A stretch of DNA of 64,000 bases from Lonicera japonica (lineage: Eukaryota > Streptophyta > Magnoliopsida > Dipsacales > Caprifoliaceae): contig CM038463.1 of assembly GCA_021464415.1 (NCBI GenBank), forward strand, positions 116,404,790 through 116,468,789, written 5' to 3'. The notes beneath the pieces were generated by a model, which was not told where the DNA came from, searched no databases, and saw nothing but the letters and a program-made list of their open reading frames with translations. Positions within the stretch are counted from its first letter, which is position 1. Each line of letters begins with the position of its first letter. A program made the translations under genes and the position numbers. Below are positions 60,817 to 64,000 of this stretch, piece by piece.

Positions 60817-61292
60817 AGCACTGTATGAGAAGGAACCCAAGACAAAAGGCATGACCCGGATGCAATTTTTTCTGGTCTTCCTCGCCGCAAGCTTCGCATA
60901 TTACACATTTCCTGGCTATCTTTTCCCAATTCTGACATTTTTCTCGTGGGTATGTTGGGCGTGGCCTCACAATATCACCGCTGGGCAAATTGGTCCCGGT
61001 TACCATGGGTTTGGGGTGGGTGCCTTTACCCTCGATTGGGCTGGAATTTCAGCCTACCACGACAGCCCATTGGTGACACCTTGGTCTTTCATTCTCAATG
61101 TTGGGATCGGTTTTATCATGTTTATCTACATAATCATTCCTCTATGTTACTGGAAAGTATAACACTTTTGATGCATGGAAGTTCCTAATATTCTCCAACC
61201 ATCTCTTTACTACTAGTGGGCAGAAATATGACACAGCCAAGATTTTGACCTGACAGTTTGATCTTAACATTGCTTCTTATGATAATTATGGC

Positions 61293-61839
61293 TGTAACGC
61301 CCCGAATCCCGTTAAAATGATTTCTCCTTCGAGACCCGGTTTGTTACGAGTGCCGTACGCTGACAGAGGGTTTACTAGACATAGTTCCTCTATAAAACAT
61401 AAAAGTCCACAATCCAAACAATGGGTATAGTTCAAGTCCACAAAATCCAGCCATCAAAAGAATAAGAAATATTAAAATACAACAGCCAACCTCCAATGAG
61501 GTCCGAAGTATAAGGTTTACAATCTCCACAATGCATACAATATAAACCATTTATAGAATGAGAGTAGTACATGAGTTCTTATACTTAAATAACACATACA
61601 CTGATGACTATACTACATGCATGGTGGTCCTTTTATCATAAAGGGCCTTACTACCAAACGATCGTATTGAGGTAATCTAAGATGTAGCGTCCTCTCTCTT
61701 CCCTTACCCTGAAGATCCTGCAAAAGAACTGTTTCGAAAATAGGTGGGGTGAGTCAAAAGGACTCAGTGGGAATCAAATGATAATTTTAGTATGAAAACA
61801 GTATTTAGAAACCCTTCATGTAACAATATAGAACAATCA

Positions 61840-61870
<31 letters not shown>

Positions 61871-63854
61871 CTTTGTGATAGGTAAGGAGGAAACCCTTAC
61901 TCATTTTGTAAATAAAAGCTTATAAAACTTAAGGCAATGTATAAAAGATATCTCGTGACCCTATGGCACAATTACCTCATATCTATCACAAGAACTTCGA
62001 ACCGTAATCTAGTACACCACGCGGCTATCCAGACGTCTAACATGTTTGTATTTCAGGCCTTTCAACCTTGCAGCAGTAGGGCTTACACAATATTTTTTGT
62101 GCACGGTTTCGGGTCTTTCACCTAGGGGCACTGTGTCCCATCTTATAGTCCCAGCCTTTAGGGACCAACCTGTGACCAATCTATGGATATCGCAATCAAA
62201 CAATCATAATATCATATCATTCGGCTCATACGAGAAACAATTGTGCCATTATATGGTTTTATAAACCAAGTGTAATATCAACGTATAATAAACGAGTACA
62301 TTCTTATTCCCAACCTTTAGTATTATATAATAACTCACCAACATGGGTTTATAAGGGAAAAACCATCACTTGAACCTCAAAGAATAACACATAGCCTTTT
62401 TATAATGTTTATTAACAATATAATGGGTTTCAAGTGGGTTTTCAAGTAAACCAAGGGAGTAGCCATAATTTCATGTTAAACATCTAATTTAATATATATA
62501 TATATAGGCTATTCGATCCATCAATCTTAATTCATAACTTCACCACTTGGACCCTTATACATATCTCTAGGTCTATCGTCAAGAGTTAATAACAAACAAA
62601 TGAGGTTCAAGTGGGTTTTGATGCCAATTAGTTCAATAACCACAATCTTCGGTTAAAACAAGTATTTCAAGGTATATTTAGTCTATAGAAATCATCAATT
62701 TCAATATTGAAACCCAATCTCATCAAAAGCCCCAAAACCCATATTAATAAGCTAGGTTTTTATATAACATGTGATAGAATCATGAGAGAATAATCATAAG
62801 TTATAAAAATAGGGTTTGATAGTATATTCCCACATTTATGAGGCTTATTCCTCGAGTTTGAAAGCTTGAATCGAGCTCAAAGTCCCCTAATTGCGATTTC
62901 CCCAATTTCTCCTTTGAACCCTAACCATGGTGATGGAGGAAATGATGAATATATATGCGATGGTGATTTGGTGTTGGTTTGATGGAGATTTCAAGTGGCA
63001 AAGATATGGAAATGAGAATCTCCCAAAATCTGTCTCAAAGAAGCTCTCAATCTCTCTTTAGAAGATTCTGGGGTTGGAGCTCGAAAATGGTTTGAGTTGT
63101 GAGGTTTAAGGTGTTAAAATCGAGCCAGAAGTAGTCAAAATGGGTCTGTACTGATGAGTAAGATCGATCTTAGTCCGGACAAAAAGTGCACTGGTCTGTT
63201 TTCTCAACAATTTCTGATGAGTAAGATCGATCTTACTAGTTAGATCGATTTTACTACGGGCAAAAAGTGCATTGTTGGTATTTTGGTAATAATTCTCTGC
63301 TCGGAACTCATATTTGGATGATCCACATATCGACGAAAAGCTTATTCAAAGATCTACAACTTTACTCAAGGAAGTTTCCCCAAATTTTAAATGGACTAAT
63401 CCCAGAAATCCGCAGAAGACAGCCCTCTGCCATAATGTTACCGAATGAGCAGATTTTTACGACTCGCATACTTCGCACACCGTTTTGACCAACGTAAAGC
63501 ATGAATTGGATTCCGGTCAAAACATGAAAGTTGTAGATTAGATCAAAGTATAAATATAGGAGCAAACGGTATCTTAATTAGATAAAGAATGGAGAAGTTA
63601 CGATACCTCAAAGTTGGCTAAAATTTAGAAATCGCGTAAAGTGAAAACACGCGATTAACATCTTGATTTCATCTTGGACCACCCGAATTACAAAGCAATC
63701 TTTCCAGAAAACTCGATATACCTAATATGACATGCGAGAGGTGTTGGATCCGCTAAGAAGGGTCCGAAACTAAAAGTTCATGCCCCAACGGAGACTAAGT
63801 CTTTACCGGGCTTAAGAAGAGAATCAACTAGACAATGGAACATGGGGTATTACA
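61293..63854 (-). mobile_element. Solo LTR, 2.56 kb, family A copy 2, inside an OPT exon
   Basis: ATGGC is duplicated exactly (61288-61292 and 63855-63859). The ends are TGTAACGCCCCGAATCCCG and GGGGTATTACA. It is homologous throughout to the LTR at 50992-53561 and nearly the same length (2562 versus 2570 bp). Only the LTR is present, with no primer site or internal region. Strand is assigned by analogy with copy 1. Confidence 0.9.
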
Positions 63855-63953
63855 ATGGCAAGCTCTATCTTAGCCCTCTCGTTGCACTTTCTATCGGACC
63901 AAGATTCGCAAGATTTACAACAACCCTAGTGTATGTCGCGACTTTCATGGCAG

Positions 63954-64000
63954 GTAGGTTGCTTATGAAGTTGCGTATAAATTTTTCTTATATATATATA
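63954..64000 (+). other. OPT intron start at the window edge
   Basis: The donor GTAGGT begins at 63954 and the rest of the gene lies outside the window. TTTCATGGCAG before the donor is one base shorter than the family's usual codons there, so another frameshift is possible. Confidence 0.5.

Larger units (their letters stand above)
56887..63953 (+). pseudogene. Oligopeptide transporter (OPT family), disrupted, continues off the right edge
   Basis: Exon 1 (56887 to about 57109) encodes an OPT N-terminus (PVMTFRAWFLGLTSCVILIF). A one-base loss in a T run near 57060 shifts the frame, so TISAILM is only found in the next frame. A copia element follows at once. The exon expected next (the NPGPFNMKEH region) is not found. 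Another exon starts at 60817 after TTATAG and encodes ALYEKEPKTKGMTRMQFFL onward, ending PLCYWK. An extra A near 61158 shifts the frame, and an in-frame TGA follows within the ILT-QFDLN segment. A 2.56-kb solo LTR then splits the codons for DNYG|KLYLSP. The exon resumes at 63855-63953 with a GT donor. Intact OPTs are plasma-membrane proton-coupled peptide/metal-chelate carriers with about 12-16 helices. Confidence 0.9.

Noticed and set aside
1..64000. tRNA, rRNA, organelle DNA or viral insertions
   Set aside because: No tRNA cloverleaf, rRNA core, plastid or mitochondrial gene, or virus-type gene was recognised by eye; the only tRNA-related sequences are the two retrotransposon primer sites.

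Overview
This window is nuclear DNA from a flowering plant, most likely a eudicot. The evidence is spliced genes with GT-AG introns, plant-specific families (FAR1-related, SVR7-type PPR-SMR, TPK, HIPP, OPT) and very AT-rich spacers full of plant transposons. The species cannot be told from the sequence.

The left 11 kb is gene-bearing. A FAR1-RELATED SEQUENCE 10 gene runs leftward off the edge (1-2228). It is followed by a two-exon vacuolar two-pore K+ channel, TPK1 (4813-6188), then a small two-helix membrane protein on the opposite strand (6583-6858) and a chloroplast PPR-SMR protein, SVR7 (8694-10913). A five-exon HIPP gene with two heavy-metal-associated domains and a CaaX tail occupies 22158-27995; its two large introns are swollen by transposon debris.

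Nearly everything else is mobile DNA, and many boundaries are fixed by exact target-site duplications (TSDs). Between SVR7 and HIPP lie a 2.1-kb PIF/Harbinger derivative keeping only its Myb/SANT-like ORF (11107-13250), two non-autonomous Mutator-like elements (13301-14722, 14877-15702), a hairpin MITE (19912-20169) and a fold-back element split by a Tourist-like MITE (20680-21423). Right of HIPP come a complete Ty1/copia element with seven in-frame stops (28425-33595), a CACTA element inside a hAT-like remnant (33762-36780) and a 4.65-kb Mutator-like element with ~500-bp terminal inverted repeats (37743-42397). That element carries a FAR1-type transposase and, convergently, a small GRF-zinc-finger membrane protein. 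Further right are a hAT deletion derivative, a Stowaway, two back-to-back hATs, a Harbinger MITE and a GC-rich hairpin in a TA microsatellite (42574-48365), then a solo LTR nested in an older LTR (50307-53898).

The right end (56887-64000) is an oligopeptide-transporter (OPT) gene being dismantled. Exon 1 is frameshifted and followed at once by a truncated copia element. The expected second exon is missing. The next exon has a frameshift, a stop codon and a 2.56-kb solo LTR inserted with an exact 5-bp duplication.

The host genes are unrelated housekeeping or regulatory genes, not a pathway. The most unusual unit is the two-gene Mutator-like element at 37743-42397, whose layout mirrors maize MuDR (mudrA/mudrB) with a GRF-finger membrane protein in the mudrB position. 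The window also holds a domesticated relative of its transposase, FRS10, in which the catalytic glutamate region has decayed.
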